Origin: Negativicutes bacterium
GTDB lineage: Bacteria > Bacillota > Negativicutes > Anaeromusales > Anaeromusaceae
Assembly: GCA_009929485.1 (NCBI GenBank)
Contig: SAAJ01000006.1
Span: 1-64,000, forward strand
DNA: 64,000 bases
Direction: 5' to 3'
The translations under genes were made by a program, and so were the position numbers. Under the pieces are notes generated by a model. It did not search any database, was not told where the DNA came from, and saw only the letters and a list, made by a program, of their open reading frames with translations. This document shows, piece by piece, positions 1 through 8,999 of the stretch (positions within the stretch are counted from its first letter, which is position 1; each line of letters starts with the position of its first letter).

Positions 1-93
1 TAATTGGACTTGCTTTGGATTAGATTTTCAAAATGCCCGTGCCAAGGTTTAGTTGTGGAATTTTATTCGATGGATTTAAGGACTTTATGAGAA

Positions 94-168
94 CACTCCT
101 GTTTATAATCCGTTACCTGGTTCTTCTCATGCATACCCTCACGTGACTCCCGCGACTCTTGTTCAATC
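94..168 (-). repeat. dispersed purine-rich repeat, copy A (after hslO)
   Basis: Read on the minus strand, the stretch starting at the hslO stop codon reads ATTGAACAAGAG, then a GGAGTCACGTGAGGGTA core, and ends with an ATTATAAACAGGAGT tail. The same three blocks occur near 20907 (plus) and in part near 28630 (plus) and 28790 (minus). No T-tract or strong hairpin is visible, so it is not an ordinary terminator. No gene is visible in bases 1-162. Confidence 0.6.
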
Positions 169-1062
169 TTCTCCGCGATCTTCTCCGTGGCCTTCCCCTG
201 CAGCCTCAAGGCGCAGCTCTGCTAAAGCCTTGCTGTCAAAACTATATTTTTCCGTACAAAAATGGCAGACAATCTCGGTTTTCCCTTCTTGCTCCATAGA
301 CGCCAATTCTTCAGGTCCCAAGCTGATCAGCATAGCTTCCACTTTCTCGCGGGAACAAGGGCAGGAAAACTGCAGTTCCTGGCGGTCATGAATTTTTAAA
401 GGCATTCCTTCCGTCAAGGCTTGCAACAACTTTTCCGCTCCTTCTTCTTGGAGCAGCACTGTCGATACCGGCGGCAACTTGCGCAGATTTTCTTCTAATT
501 GGGAAATTTCCTCATCCGTCGCTTCCGGCATCGGCTCTACAAAAAAACCTCCTGCCGCTTCCACTTTTAAGTCCTTCTGGATACGCACGCCCAAGGCTAC
601 ACTAGAAGGCGTCTGTTCCGAAATATACAAATACTCGGTAATGTCTTCCGCGATTTCGCCGCTAACCAAAGGACTGGTACCCGTAAAAAGCTGCTTCAAA
701 TTAGTAAACCGGGTCACAAACAACTGCCCCTGACCTACGCCAGCCCCTACCGGCAGTTTACCTTGCTCGTTTAAAGGAAGATCCGCCTGCGGATGAGTCA
801 CATAACCGCGAACAGTGCCATTGCCATAAGCATCAGCCACTAACTCGCCCAACAGACCGTCTCCTTGCACACGCACGGTAATGGCTTCGTTGGTTTTTAG
901 TTTGGCCGCCAAAAGCAAGCCGCCTGTCATCAAGCGTCCCAATGCGGCCGTAGCTAACGGAGACAATTGATGGCGACGTCTTGCTTCCTCTGTCAGTTCC
1001 GTCGTTACTGCCGCAAAAAGACGAATGCCTCCGGCGGTCGCTCGCAATAAATAATCTGTCAT
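163..1062 (-). CDS. hslO: Hsp33 redox-regulated chaperone
   Basis: A 299-residue protein with the full Hsp33 layout: an N-terminal dimerising domain to about residue 225, then a C-terminal redox switch with Cys234-x-Cys236 and Cys266-x-x-Cys269. In the family these four cysteines bind zinc when reduced; oxidation releases zinc and switches on holdase activity that protects unfolded cytoplasmic proteins. The last ten residues are acidic and glycine-rich. It lies 24 bp downstream of the phosphodiesterase gene and may be co-transcribed with it. The family assignment is secure. Confidence 0.96.
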   Translation of the reverse strand: MTDYLLRATAGGIRLFAAVTTELTEEARRRHQLSPLATAALGRLMTGGLLLAAKLKTNEAITVRVQGDGLLGELVADAYGNGTVRGYVTHPQADLPLNEQGKLPVGAGVGQGQLFVTRFTNLKQLFTGTSPLVSGEIAEDITEYLYISEQTPSSVALGVRIQKDLKVEAAGGFFVEPMPEATDEEISQLEENLRKLPPVSTVLLQEEGAEKLLQALTEGMPLKIHDRQELQFSCPCSREKVEAMLISLGPEELASMEQEGKTEIVCHFCTEKYSFDSKALAELRLEAAGEGHGEDRGED

Positions 1063-1086
1063 AACTTTTTCTGGTTCCTTTCCGGC

Positions 1087-1638
1087 TTACAAAGCCATGG
1101 TCTGATAAATTTCTCCTGAGTCCACATACCGAATCGAAAGGCTGCCATTTTCCAATACAGCAAAAGTACCGCGTTTTTCCACTGTTTTCGGCATGCATGG
1201 CGATCCTGGATTTAAGAAAATGCAAGCGTCTTTTTTCTCCAGCACCGGCAAGTGAGTATGGCCTTCAATAAAAAGATGAACTTTATATTTCTTTGCCAGC
1301 GCTTCTTTTTCCACAACAGATTGCCGATGTCCGTGAGAGAGTAAAATCCGCAGCCCTTCCCACTGGACAAACGCAAAGGGTTTTTGAATTGGCGCTTCCA
1401 ATACCATGCCATCTACTTCCGCATCACAATTTCCAGCGGCAAACACCAGCGGTACAGGGCAGGAATTTAGTTCTTTGACCAATTCCGCCGGCTGATACTC
1501 AGCAGGAATCGTATTACGCGGACCATGGTACAGTACATCGCCAGCATGAAGAATCAAGTCGGCATCCTGCAAAAATGAAAAAACTCTGCGCCATGTATGC
1601 ACACAGCCATGAGTATCACTAACTATGCCAATTTTCAT
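1087..1638 (-). CDS. YfcE/MJ0936-type metallophosphodiesterase
   Basis: A 183-residue calcineurin-like phosphoesterase. Metal ligands are visible in family order: Asp8 and His10 (SDTHG), Asp34 (HAGD), Asn70 (GNCD), His102/His104 (SHGH) and His127/His129 (GHTH). The family hydrolyses phosphodiesters with Mn2+ or similar metals in vitro; the physiological substrate is generally unknown. The ATG has a strong GGGGAGG site. It is separated from ribH by a long hairpin (1668-1707), so it probably belongs with hslO rather than the riboflavin genes. Confidence 0.9.
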   Translation of the reverse strand: MKIGIVSDTHGCVHTWRRVFSFLQDADLILHAGDVLYHGPRNTIPAEYQPAELVKELNSCPVPLVFAAGNCDAEVDGMVLEAPIQKPFAFVQWEGLRILLSHGHRQSVVEKEALAKKYKVHLFIEGHTHLPVLEKKDACIFLNPGSPCMPKTVEKRGTFAVLENGSLSIRYVDSGEIYQTMAL

Positions 1639-1667
1639 ATGCGTTCCTCCCCTCTTTTTAGGGGCAC

Positions 1668-1707
1668 GGAAGGGAAGGCAAGGGATTCACTCCCTTCCTT
1701 CCCTTCC
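1668..1707. repeat. long perfect-arm hairpin between ribH and the phosphodiesterase gene
   Basis: GGAAGGGAAGG at 1668-1678 pairs with CCTTCCCTTCC at 1697-1707. Inside it AAGGGA (1680-1685) pairs with TCCCTT (1691-1696), around a 5-nt loop and one unpaired base. That makes about 17 bp of stem. Neither strand has a T-run after it, so classic intrinsic termination is not supported. It could be an RNA-stability element or a processing site downstream of the riboflavin operon. Confidence 0.55.
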
Positions 1708-1729
1708 TTTGCCATATACAGAACCTTAC

Positions 1730-2191
1730 TTAGATCGCTTTAATCAGATTAGCCATTTCCATAGCGGCCATAGCGGCATCAAAACCTTTATTGCCGGCTT
1801 TGGTTCCGGACCGCTCAATAGCCTGTTCAATAGTATCGGTCGTCAGTACGCCGAACATGGTCGGCACGCCGCTGGCAAGACCTACATGAGCCACGCCTTT
1901 GGAAACCTCGGCGCAAACATAATCATAATGGCTGGTGCTGCCGCGAATAACCGTTCCCAGGCAGATAATAGCGTCGTATTTTTTGCTTTCCGCCATTTTT
2001 TGCGCAATCATCGGAATTTCAAAGGCCCCTGGAACCCAAGCTACGTCAACAGCGTCTTCATCAGCGCCATGGCGTTTTAAAGCGTCTAACGCGCCTGCAA
2101 GGAGCTTCGAATTAATAAATTCATTAAACCGGGCTACTACAATGCCTACCCGCAGTCCTTGTGCTGAAAGCTGTCCTTCTATTGTCTTCAT
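1730..2191 (-). CDS. ribH: 6,7-dimethyl-8-ribityllumazine synthase
   Basis: A 153-residue lumazine synthase, the usual length. Family motifs are present: FNEFI near residue 22, PGAFEIP near 55, and [15 protein letters not shown] near 80-94 containing the phosphate-binding and catalytic His region. It condenses 5-amino-6-ribitylamino-uracil with 3,4-dihydroxy-2-butanone-4-phosphate, the penultimate step to riboflavin. The start overlaps the ribBA stop by 4 bp, and it is the last gene of the FMN-riboswitch-controlled ribD-ribE-ribBA-ribH operon. Confidence 0.97.
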   Translation of the reverse strand: MKTIEGQLSAQGLRVGIVVARFNEFINSKLLAGALDALKRHGADEDAVDVAWVPGAFEIPMIAQKMAESKKYDAIICLGTVIRGSTSHYDYVCAEVSKGVAHVGLASGVPTMFGVLTTDTIEQAIERSGTKAGNKGFDAAMAAMEMANLIKAI

Positions 2192-3417
2192 GATTGTGCC
2201 TCCTCTTTCGTTTGAAATTGTTTGAGCATATGCCCTAATTTTGCTTTTTTCACAGACAAATAGCGTTTATTAAAAGGATTGGAGTGAATCTCCAAAGGAA
2301 CCCGTTCGGTGATGGTTAGACCGTAGCCTTCAAGACCAACGCGTTTGCGGGGGTTGTTGGTCAATAGGCGCATGCTGCTAAGTCCCAAATCGGACAAAAT
2401 CTGCGCTCCTACGCCGTAGTCTCGTTCGTCGGCTTTAAAGCCTAAAAGCAGATTGGCTTCCACCGTATCTTTTCCTTGATCCTGCAAGGCATAGGCTCTC
2501 ATTTTGTTAGCTAAGCCAATGCCGCGCCCTTCTTGGCGCATATAAAGCAGCACGCCTTCGCCAGCGGCTTCGATGGCTTTCATAGCGGCTCCCAGTTGGT
2601 CGCCGCAATCGCAGCGCAGCGAACCCAGCACATCTCCTGTAAGACATTCGGAATGCACCCTTACAAGCACATTTTCTTTGCCTTTAATGTCTCCCTTGAC
2701 CAGAGCCAAGTGGCACTGCTGATCCAGTGAGCTTTCGTAAGCAATCAATTGAAACTCGCCATACTTAGTAGGCATGTTCACTTCCGCTACGCGCTCCACA
2801 AAAACTTCGTTCTTTTTACGATACCGGATCATGTCTGCAATGGTGACAATTTTCAAGCCGTGCTTTTGTACAAATTCCATGAGCTGAGGCGTTCTGGCCA
2901 TAGTACCGTCTTCATTCATGATTTCACAAATTACGCCTGCAGGATATAAGCCTGCCATTTGCGCGAAATCAACGGCGGCTTCCGTATGGCCGGCACGGCG
3001 CAGTACGCCGCCGGAAACAGCCCGCAACGGGAAAATATGACCTGGACGACGCAAATCTTCCGGTTTGGTAGCCGGGTCCAGAACCTTCAAAACGGTTTGC
3101 GCCCGTTCCGGAGCAGATATGCCTGTTGTGGTCTCCACGGCGTCAATGGACACCGTAAAGGCAGTACAATGGTTATCCGTGTTTTCGGAAACCATGGCGC
3201 AAATTCCCAATTCATCCAAACGCGCACCGTGTACAGGCATGCAGATGAGTCCGCGTCCAAAGGTCGCCATAAAGTTAATGGCTTCAGGCGTAACCTTCTC
3301 GGCCGCCATCAACAGGTCGCCTTCGTTCTCTCTATCCTCGTCGTCAACAACCACCACAATTTTTCCTGCCCGGATGTCTTCAATGGCTTCTTCTACTGTA
3401 TTGAAATGAATATCCAT
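2188..3417 (-). CDS. ribBA: bifunctional DHBP synthase / GTP cyclohydrolase II
   Basis: A 409-residue fusion. The N-terminal half (about 1-200) is RibB, 3,4-dihydroxy-2-butanone-4-phosphate synthase, with the acidic DDEDREN metal/substrate motif near residue 26. The C-terminal half is RibA, GTP cyclohydrolase II, with the zinc-cysteine motif [16 protein letters not shown] and the downstream RQEGRGIGL segment. Both branches feeding riboflavin therefore start from one polypeptide. A strong GGAGGAGG site precedes the ATG. Second-to-last gene of the rib operon. Confidence 0.97.
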   Translation of the reverse strand: MDIHFNTVEEAIEDIRAGKIVVVVDDEDRENEGDLLMAAEKVTPEAINFMATFGRGLICMPVHGARLDELGICAMVSENTDNHCTAFTVSIDAVETTTGISAPERAQTVLKVLDPATKPEDLRRPGHIFPLRAVSGGVLRRAGHTEAAVDFAQMAGLYPAGVICEIMNEDGTMARTPQLMEFVQKHGLKIVTIADMIRYRKKNEVFVERVAEVNMPTKYGEFQLIAYESSLDQQCHLALVKGDIKGKENVLVRVHSECLTGDVLGSLRCDCGDQLGAAMKAIEAAGEGVLLYMRQEGRGIGLANKMRAYALQDQGKDTVEANLLLGFKADERDYGVGAQILSDLGLSSMRLLTNNPRKRVGLEGYGLTITERVPLEIHSNPFNKRYLSVKKAKLGHMLKQFQTKEEAQS

Positions 3418-3434
3418 GTTTTTTCCTCCTCCGC

Positions 3435-4097
3435 TTATCCGCCAAAACCATGCTGCTGTAAAAATTCCATCGTTAACCCGGATGACGCTTGCTTTTTTTC
3501 ATCACCATTTTGCAAACCCAAGAGCTTTGCCACATACTTGCCAAGCACATCGGCCTCAAGATTGACTTTTCTGCCAGTTTCTTTTAGCCCTACGGTTGTT
3601 AAGGATGCTGTATGGGGAATTAAGGAAACGCTGAACCAGTCAGTTCCATAGTCAACAATTGTCAAACTGGTGCCATCAATAGCAATAGATCCTTTGGCAA
3701 TGATATAGCGCATTACCTCCGGCGGCGCTTCAATGGTAACCACTATCGCATTGTCGCTGCGCTCCTTGCTGCGGATTACGCCGACGCCATCGACATGGCC
3801 GCTCACAATATGACCGCCCAAACGATCCCCAAGACGCAACGTACGCTCCAGATTTACCACATCTCCAGGCTTAAGCTCCGCCAAAACGGTGCTGCGCACC
3901 GTCTCTGGCATGACATCCGCCGTAAAAGATCGCTGCGTATATTCCACAACCGTCAGGCAAGTGCCGTTAACGGCGATACTATCGCCCAGCTTTACATCCT
4001 GCAATACAACTTGTCCTTCAATCGTCAGACGCGCTGACTTGGTTCCCTTGGTAATGGATTTGATTTTACCCAATTCTTCCACAAGTCCGGTAAACAT
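3435..4097 (-). CDS. ribE: riboflavin synthase, alpha subunit
   Basis: A 220-residue protein built of two repeated lumazine-binding barrels, beginning [10 protein letters not shown]. It dismutates two lumazines to riboflavin and the pyrimidine that RibH reuses. The chosen ATG has GAGGGAGG six bases upstream; the ORF can be extended eight codons but without such a site. The start lies inside the end of ribD (32-bp overlap), indicating translational coupling. The gene is also called ribC in some species. Confidence 0.95.
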   Translation of the reverse strand: MFTGLVEELGKIKSITKGTKSARLTIEGQVVLQDVKLGDSIAVNGTCLTVVEYTQRSFTADVMPETVRSTVLAELKPGDVVNLERTLRLGDRLGGHIVSGHVDGVGVIRSKERSDNAIVVTIEAPPEVMRYIIAKGSIAIDGTSLTIVDYGTDWFSVSLIPHTASLTTVGLKETGRKVNLEADVLGKYVAKLLGLQNGDEKKQASSGLTMEFLQQHGFGG

Positions 4098-5202
4098 CGC
4101 GGCCCTCCCTCGTGGCGACATACGCGCTAATCCATAAGTCGTTGCCTATATTTTTTACAGTTAACTCTTCCAACGGCACCGCCTGATCCATTAAGGAGCA
4201 ACCCAGACCGCCGATAGGTCCAGGTGCTTCACAGCCGCCAATCAACTTGGGCGCCATGAAGAAGTGCACCTTGTCCACGACGCCGGCGCTCAGAAAAGAG
4301 CCATGCACCGCAGAACCGCCTTCTACAAAAATGCTTGTCAACTGCCGCTCCTGCCGCAAGTGAAGGCATAACGCTCGGATATCAACACCGCCTCGTTCGT
4401 CTGCAGGCAGCACGATGACCTCTGCTCGCTCCTGCAGAGCGGCTACACGCTCTTGCGGCGCTGCCTGGGTCACCGCGATCCAAGTAGGAGCTTCGCCGTC
4501 GCAAAGCAGCTTGGAATTCAGCGGCAACCGCCCTTTGGAATCAAGAACAATGCGGATCGGATTGCGTCCTCCCTCAGGCAGACGCGTCGTCAACTGCGGG
4601 TCGTCGGCAATGGCCGTACCGACGCCTACTAAAATGGCGTCGTACTCGTTACGCAGGCGATGCACCTCCAGTCGGGCCGCCTCGCCGGTAATCCATTGAG
4701 AATGACCGGTATGGCTGGCAATTTTACCGTCCAAAGTCATCGCCGCCTTCATAACCACAAAGGGCATACCTGTAGAAATCCCTTTAATGAACACTTCATT
4801 TAAAAGCGCCGCTTCACACGAAAGCAGTCCTTCTTCCACTTCCACGCCCGCCTCACGCAGACGTTGACTGCCACAGCCTGCCACAAGAGGGTTGGGGTCG
4901 GTCATGGCCATAACCACTCTACGCACGCCGGCTTGAATAATCGCTTCTGTACAAGGTCCTGTGCGGCCTTGATGGCAGCAGGGCTCCAGCGTCACGTACA
5001 AAGTGGCGCCCTTCGCCAATTCACCGGCTTGCCGCAAAGCATGAATTTCCGCATGGGGCGTGCCAGCCTGACGGTGCCAGCCTTGGCCCACAATCTCACC
5101 GTCACGCACAAGCACCGCCCCGACCATCGGGTTGGGACTTGTGCGGCCCCTGGCGTAAGAAGCCAGCATCAGCGCATGGCGCATGTATTCTTCATCTCGC
5201 AA
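4066..5202 (-). CDS. ribD: bifunctional pyrimidine deaminase / reductase
   Basis: 378 residues from a TTG start preceded by GGAGGAGGG at a 6-nt spacing. An upstream in-frame ATG at 5322 would put coding sequence through the terminator and into the riboswitch, so it is rejected. The N-terminal deaminase has the zinc motifs HAEIHAL and PCCHQGRTGPC; the C-terminal reductase carries GVGTAIADDPQLTTR and an EGG motif. It performs two successive steps on the GTP-derived pyrimidine. First gene of the rib operon. Confidence 0.94.
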   Translation of the reverse strand: MRDEEYMRHALMLASYARGRTSPNPMVGAVLVRDGEIVGQGWHRQAGTPHAEIHALRQAGELAKGATLYVTLEPCCHQGRTGPCTEAIIQAGVRRVVMAMTDPNPLVAGCGSQRLREAGVEVEEGLLSCEAALLNEVFIKGISTGMPFVVMKAAMTLDGKIASHTGHSQWITGEAARLEVHRLRNEYDAILVGVGTAIADDPQLTTRLPEGGRNPIRIVLDSKGRLPLNSKLLCDGEAPTWIAVTQAAPQERVAALQERAEVIVLPADERGGVDIRALCLHLRQERQLTSIFVEGGSAVHGSFLSAGVVDKVHFFMAPKLIGGCEAPGPIGGLGCSLMDQAVPLEELTVKNIGNDLWISAYVATREGRDVYRTCGRIG

Positions 5203-5231
5203 ATAAATCCCTCCTCCGGCGCTTCCGCACA

Positions 5232-5269
5232 GAAAAAGGCCGCAAACCGGAAACCCGGCTACGACCTTT
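5232..5269 (-). terminator. FMN-responsive attenuator terminator before ribD
   Basis: On the minus strand, AAAGGTCGTAGCCGG pairs (with G-U pairs and one bulge) with CCGGTTTGCGGCCTTT and is followed by TTTTTC. It sits between the FMN aptamer and the ribD Shine-Dalgarno, as expected for a transcriptional OFF switch when FMN is bound. Confidence 0.8.
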
Positions 5270-5323
5270 GAGCGCAGAGAACAATCCGGGAAAGAAATCA
5301 TGTCTTCTTTCCTGGAAATCATC

Positions 5324-5446
5324 GCCTTTTCTCATCCAGACTATACTGTCGGCTCCGGAATGCAACCGGATCTGCCAAAATGGCTCGCGGGCTCAACCGC
5401 CGGTCAGGAATTGAAGGAATCTTCCTTCTCACCTTGCCCCAAAGGC
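5324..5446 (-). promoter_or_regulatory. FMN riboswitch (RFN element)
   Basis: The minus strand shows the conserved RFN blocks in order: GGGGCAAGGTGA, AATTCCTGACCGGCGGT, AGCCCGCGAGCC, GATCCGGTT, ATTCCGGAGCCGACAGT and AGTCTGGATGAGA. GCCTTT at the 5' end and AAAGGC at the 3' end close P1. It precedes ribD with a terminator between them, so it should repress riboflavin synthesis when FMN is plentiful. Confidence 0.96.
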
Positions 5447-5468
5447 CTGTATGAACTTTTCTTGTCTT

Positions 5469-5497
5469 ATGGTACCACCAAATGCGTTAAGAATCAA
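5469..5497 (-). promoter_or_regulatory. sigma-A-like promoter for the rib operon
   Basis: TTGATT (5492-5497) and TACCAT (5469-5474) on the minus strand are separated by 17 bp, just upstream of the FMN aptamer. The -35 overlaps the last codons of rpe, and no terminator is visible between rpe and the riboswitch. Confidence 0.6.
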
Positions 5498-6150
5498 GCC
5501 CCTCGCAGAGAATGAATCGCATTTGCCATGTCCGGCGCCTTATATACAGCCGAACCGGCTACCAAGACGGTAGCGCCAGCCGCAATTAACTGCGCCGCAT
5601 TGTCCGGTGTTACACCGCCGTCTACTTGAATGTCAGTCTTGAGCCCTTTTGCATCCAGCATTTGCCTCAATTTGCGCACCTTCTCCAGACTGGACGGAAT
5701 AAACGCTTGACCGCCAAAGCACGGGTTGACGCTCATGAGGAGCACCATGTCTAGATCAGGCAGGATTTCCTCCAGCAGGCACAAAGGCGTGCTGGGATTG
5801 AGGGAAACCGCCGCTTTCAGGCCTGCTTCCTTAATTGCTTGAATAACGCGATGCAGATGCGGCGCCGTCTCGAGATGCACCGTCAAAATATCAGCCCCTG
5901 CCTTAGCAAAGTCGGCTATATAATTTTGCGGCGCTTCCACCATGAGATGTACGTCAAAAGGCATTTTCGTCACTTTGCGCAGGCAAGATACAACAGGCGC
6001 GCCAAAGGTCAGATTCGGCACAAAATGTCCGTCCATCACATCAATATGAACCCAGTCCGCCCCGGCCGCTTCAATGGCCGCTACTTCCTCGCCTAACTTG
6101 GAAAAGTCGGCGGACAATATCGAAGGAGCTATACGCACTGTTTGCTTCAT
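5494..6150 (-). CDS. rpe: ribulose-phosphate 3-epimerase
   Basis: A 218-residue TIM barrel starting [16 protein letters not shown]. Family residues are visible: the metal-binding [12 protein letters not shown] segment near residue 34, HLMVE near 68, and VDGGV near 174. It interconverts ribulose-5-P and xylulose-5-P in the pentose phosphate pathway. The start chosen is the ATG; a TTG three codons upstream is possible. It follows rsgA by a few bases, an arrangement conserved in Firmicutes, and is the last gene of the long priA-to-rpe block. Confidence 0.95.
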   Translation of the reverse strand: MKQTVRIAPSILSADFSKLGEEVAAIEAAGADWVHIDVMDGHFVPNLTFGAPVVSCLRKVTKMPFDVHLMVEAPQNYIADFAKAGADILTVHLETAPHLHRVIQAIKEAGLKAAVSLNPSTPLCLLEEILPDLDMVLLMSVNPCFGGQAFIPSSLEKVRKLRQMLDAKGLKTDIQVDGGVTPDNAAQLIAAGATVLVAGSAVYKAPDMANAIHSLRGA

Positions 6151-6155
6151 AATTA

Positions 6156-7043
6156 TCAATATCCCTTCTTGGCCTCGCGAATTTGGCCGAAAATTTGCTG
6201 ATACGATTCATAACGGCAGGCGGCAATAGCGCCGTCCGCCACAGCCTGCTTCACTGCGCAATCCGGTTCTGCCATATGCAGACAGCCGTTAAAGCGGCAC
6301 TGTCCCAAATACGGCTGCATCTCAGAAAAGCAAGCCTCCAATTCCCGCTCGCCAATTTGCGCAAATTCGGTTTGACTGAAACCCGGCGTATCCACTACAT
6401 AGCCGCTCCGGTCCTCAAGGGGAAGCAGCATCGCAAAGCGGGTAGTATGACGCCCCCGGGAAATTTTGCGGCTCAGTCCGCCTGTTTCCAGCGAGAAGCA
6501 CGGATAAAGGCGGTTAAGCAGTGTAGATTTGCCAACGCCGGAAGGACCGGCAAAAGCGGTAATGCGTCCCTGCAGGCATGCCATCAGCGCCTCCAGACCA
6601 TAACCGCTTTGCGCCGAAAGGGCAAACACCCGGTAGCCCACCTGTCTGGCGTATAAATCATATAGGGGCTGCAGATCCTGTTCAATATCCGAGTCATCCA
6701 CCTTGTTAAAGCATAAAAGCGGTGAAAATCCCGCATGCTCGCATAACACAAGGAAACGGTCAATCAAAACCGGGCTTGGCGCAGGATTGGTGGCTGCAAA
6801 AACAAGTACCACCTGATCTACATTGGCTATAGGCGGACGAATTAGGCAGTTGCGGCGCGGAAGAATTTCTTCGATGACGCCGCTGCCGTCTTCTAGCACA
6901 TCCTTAAATACAACATGATCGCCCACCAGGAGAGAAAAACGTCCTTTTTTAAATTTCCCCCGCAAGCGGCAAGGAACTTCCCTGCCGTCTTCCGCCTGCA
7001 CGTAATAATAACTATTGTAGGCTTTAACGACTATGCCCTTCAT
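6156..7043 (-). CDS. rsgA: small ribosomal subunit biogenesis GTPase
   Basis: 295 residues with an N-terminal OB fold, then a circularly permuted GTPase: NKVD (G4) precedes [12 protein letters not shown] (G1), followed by DTPGF (G3). A C-terminal zinc knuckle [14 protein letters not shown] completes the family architecture. RsgA matures the 30S subunit near the decoding centre. The ATG has GGAGG upstream; a TTG one codon earlier is less well placed. It directly follows the PASTA kinase, as in many Firmicutes. Confidence 0.96.
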   Translation of the reverse strand: MKGIVVKAYNSYYYVQAEDGREVPCRLRGKFKKGRFSLLVGDHVVFKDVLEDGSGVIEEILPRRNCLIRPPIANVDQVVLVFAATNPAPSPVLIDRFLVLCEHAGFSPLLCFNKVDDSDIEQDLQPLYDLYARQVGYRVFALSAQSGYGLEALMACLQGRITAFAGPSGVGKSTLLNRLYPCFSLETGGLSRKISRGRHTTRFAMLLPLEDRSGYVVDTPGFSQTEFAQIGERELEACFSEMQPYLGQCRFNGCLHMAEPDCAVKQAVADGAIAACRYESYQQIFGQIREAKKGY

Positions 7044-7067
7044 CAAGCCCTCCTCATTCTGTACACC

Positions 7068-8984
7068 CTATGGAGTCTGTTCCTGCAGCAAATTACCATT
7101 TACATAAATTTGAACCTTCATTGAACCGCTGCCCTCTACGGTTTTCTCAATTCGGTCACCCGGTTTATGCACGCTTTCATAAACAATGCGCCGGCCGCTA
7201 CTGTCGGTCACTGCAATCTGCACGGCTTGACGCTGCGGCCCGCTGGGCACAGTAAACTGTACGGCGCTGCGATGGCTGCCGCCTCCGCTTCGTCCTAACG
7301 TCACATCAATATAGCTTCCTTCCGCAGCTTCGCTTCCAGGAGCCGGATTTTGCAACGTAATAACGCCGGAAGAGCCGCTTTCTTCAGCCACCTTGCCCAA
7401 GGATAATTTAACAGCACTCAACTTCGCCGTGGCATCGGGAACCGAAAGCCCTCGAATATCCGGCACGCTGACTTTCTTTTTATCATCCCCTTTGCTGACA
7501 ACGATGTCCACAGGTGTATTTTTAGCCACCTGCGCCGGCGGGCGCGGATTTTGCGAAACAACCGAGCCGGCAGGCACGTCAGTACTGGCTTGTTCGGTAA
7601 TACGCCCCACTACGAGGCCGGCGTTGCGAAGCTGCAGCTCCGCGTCGCTGCGGGATAAGCCTCGCAAATCAGGTACAATAGCCATATCGCCGCCCTTGCT
7701 GACAAGAAGCGTAACCATGCGCTGTTCCTTGACAACCGCCCCGGCTTCCGGATACTGTGAAATGACCTGCCCCGGCGGTACTTTGGGATCGTACGATTCG
7801 GAAATACTGACGCGGAGATTCAAATTCATAAGAGCGTTCTTAGCTACGTCTGCCTGTTGTCCTACTACACTAGGCACGGTAACTTCGCTACTGCTCCAAA
7901 ATTTCCCGTAAGCCATGAATGCCCCGGTGCCAAAGCCAATCAATAGCAGCATGACCAGCGCAAAGATCAGATACGGCGTCCGCTTCTTGGTCGGAGGCTT
8001 GCCGGAAGGTTCCGCAAAACCTCGTTTGAGACGCATCGTCTCATTCCGATGCAAGGCGCCCAAATCTTGTTTGACTGTGGCAGAGCGATCCTGCGGTCCC
8101 TGCCAGTCCATCGGCGTTAACAGCTGGGTAGCAAATTCATCAGCAGGACGATCTCCGTCCCGCTCCAAAAGGCCCAGGGCCAGCCGTAAGTCTGCCAGCA
8201 TATGCCCGGCGCTTTGGTAGCGTTCCGACGGCACTTTGCGCAAGGCTTTTAGGACGATGGCTTCTATCATGGGAGGCAGATCCTCGCGGCGCAAACCGGG
8301 AGAGTCCGGTTCCTGCTGTAAATGCTGCAAAGCGATGGCTACCGGCGATTCTCCTTGGAAAGGCAAGGTTCCTGTGAGCATTTCATACAAGACAACGCCC
8401 AAAGAATAAATATCCGACTGCGCGCTAACCGGCAGTCCTTTGGCCTGCTCCGGCGAGAAATAATGTACCGAACCGAATACCGTCCCAGTATGGCTCATCG
8501 TCGTCGAAGTAACCGCGCGGGCAATGCCAAAATCCGTTACCTTCACCCGGCCCCCAGGCTGAATTAGAATGTTGTGCGGCTTAATGTCGCAGTGTACTAA
8601 TTGGTGTTGGTGGGCGTGATCAAGAGCTTCGGCGATATTGGACGCCACCTGCAGCGCCTGCGCCAAAGGCAGCGGCGCATGCTGCTGAATTTCTTCTTTC
8701 AGCGTCCCGCCGGAAACGTATTCCATAACAATATAGTGAGTATCTTGGTCACATCCCACATCATACATGTTGACAATATTCGGATGGGACAGTTTAGCCG
8801 CCGCCTGCGCTTCCCTGCGAAAACGGCTGATGAATTCCTGATCGTGAGTAAATTGCTGGTGCAGCACCTTGACGGCAACAGGACGTTCCAAAAGATTGTC
8901 CTGAGCGCGATATACCGTAGCCATGCCGCCGCCGCCAATTTTCTCCAACAGTTTATAACGATGAGCCAATATGCGGTTCACCAT
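7068..8984 (-). CDS. prkC: membrane Ser/Thr kinase with three PASTA domains
   Basis: 638 residues. A cytoplasmic Hanks-type kinase domain (about 1-270) carries the glycine loop IGGGGMATVY, Lys39, an HCDIKPHN catalytic loop (His131-Cys132-Asp133), DFG at 151-153 and SPE at 177-179. A basic linker leads to one transmembrane helix near 340-367. Three extracellular PASTA repeats follow, then a C-terminal beta-rich tail of about 75 residues. PASTA domains bind muropeptides or lipid II in relatives. Cys in place of Arg in HRD is unusual. The partner phosphatase is four genes upstream in the same operon. Confidence 0.95.
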   Translation of the reverse strand: MVNRILAHRYKLLEKIGGGGMATVYRAQDNLLERPVAVKVLHQQFTHDQEFISRFRREAQAAAKLSHPNIVNMYDVGCDQDTHYIVMEYVSGGTLKEEIQQHAPLPLAQALQVASNIAEALDHAHQHQLVHCDIKPHNILIQPGGRVKVTDFGIARAVTSTTMSHTGTVFGSVHYFSPEQAKGLPVSAQSDIYSLGVVLYEMLTGTLPFQGESPVAIALQHLQQEPDSPGLRREDLPPMIEAIVLKALRKVPSERYQSAGHMLADLRLALGLLERDGDRPADEFATQLLTPMDWQGPQDRSATVKQDLGALHRNETMRLKRGFAEPSGKPPTKKRTPYLIFALVMLLLIGFGTGAFMAYGKFWSSSEVTVPSVVGQQADVAKNALMNLNLRVSISESYDPKVPPGQVISQYPEAGAVVKEQRMVTLLVSKGGDMAIVPDLRGLSRSDAELQLRNAGLVVGRITEQASTDVPAGSVVSQNPRPPAQVAKNTPVDIVVSKGDDKKKVSVPDIRGLSVPDATAKLSAVKLSLGKVAEESGSSGVITLQNPAPGSEAAEGSYIDVTLGRSGGGSHRSAVQFTVPSGPQRQAVQIAVTDSSGRRIVYESVHKPGDRIEKTVEGSGSMKVQIYVNGNLLQEQTP

Positions 8985-8999
8985 TGAAGCTCCACCTCC

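Noticed and set aside
2959-3651. Plus-strand ORF of 230 codons
   Set aside because: Antisense to ribBA and ribE, with no recognisable domain.
5203-5322. N-terminal extension of RibD to an upstream ATG
   Set aside because: It would translate the terminator before ribD. A TTG with a strong ribosome site begins exactly where homology begins.
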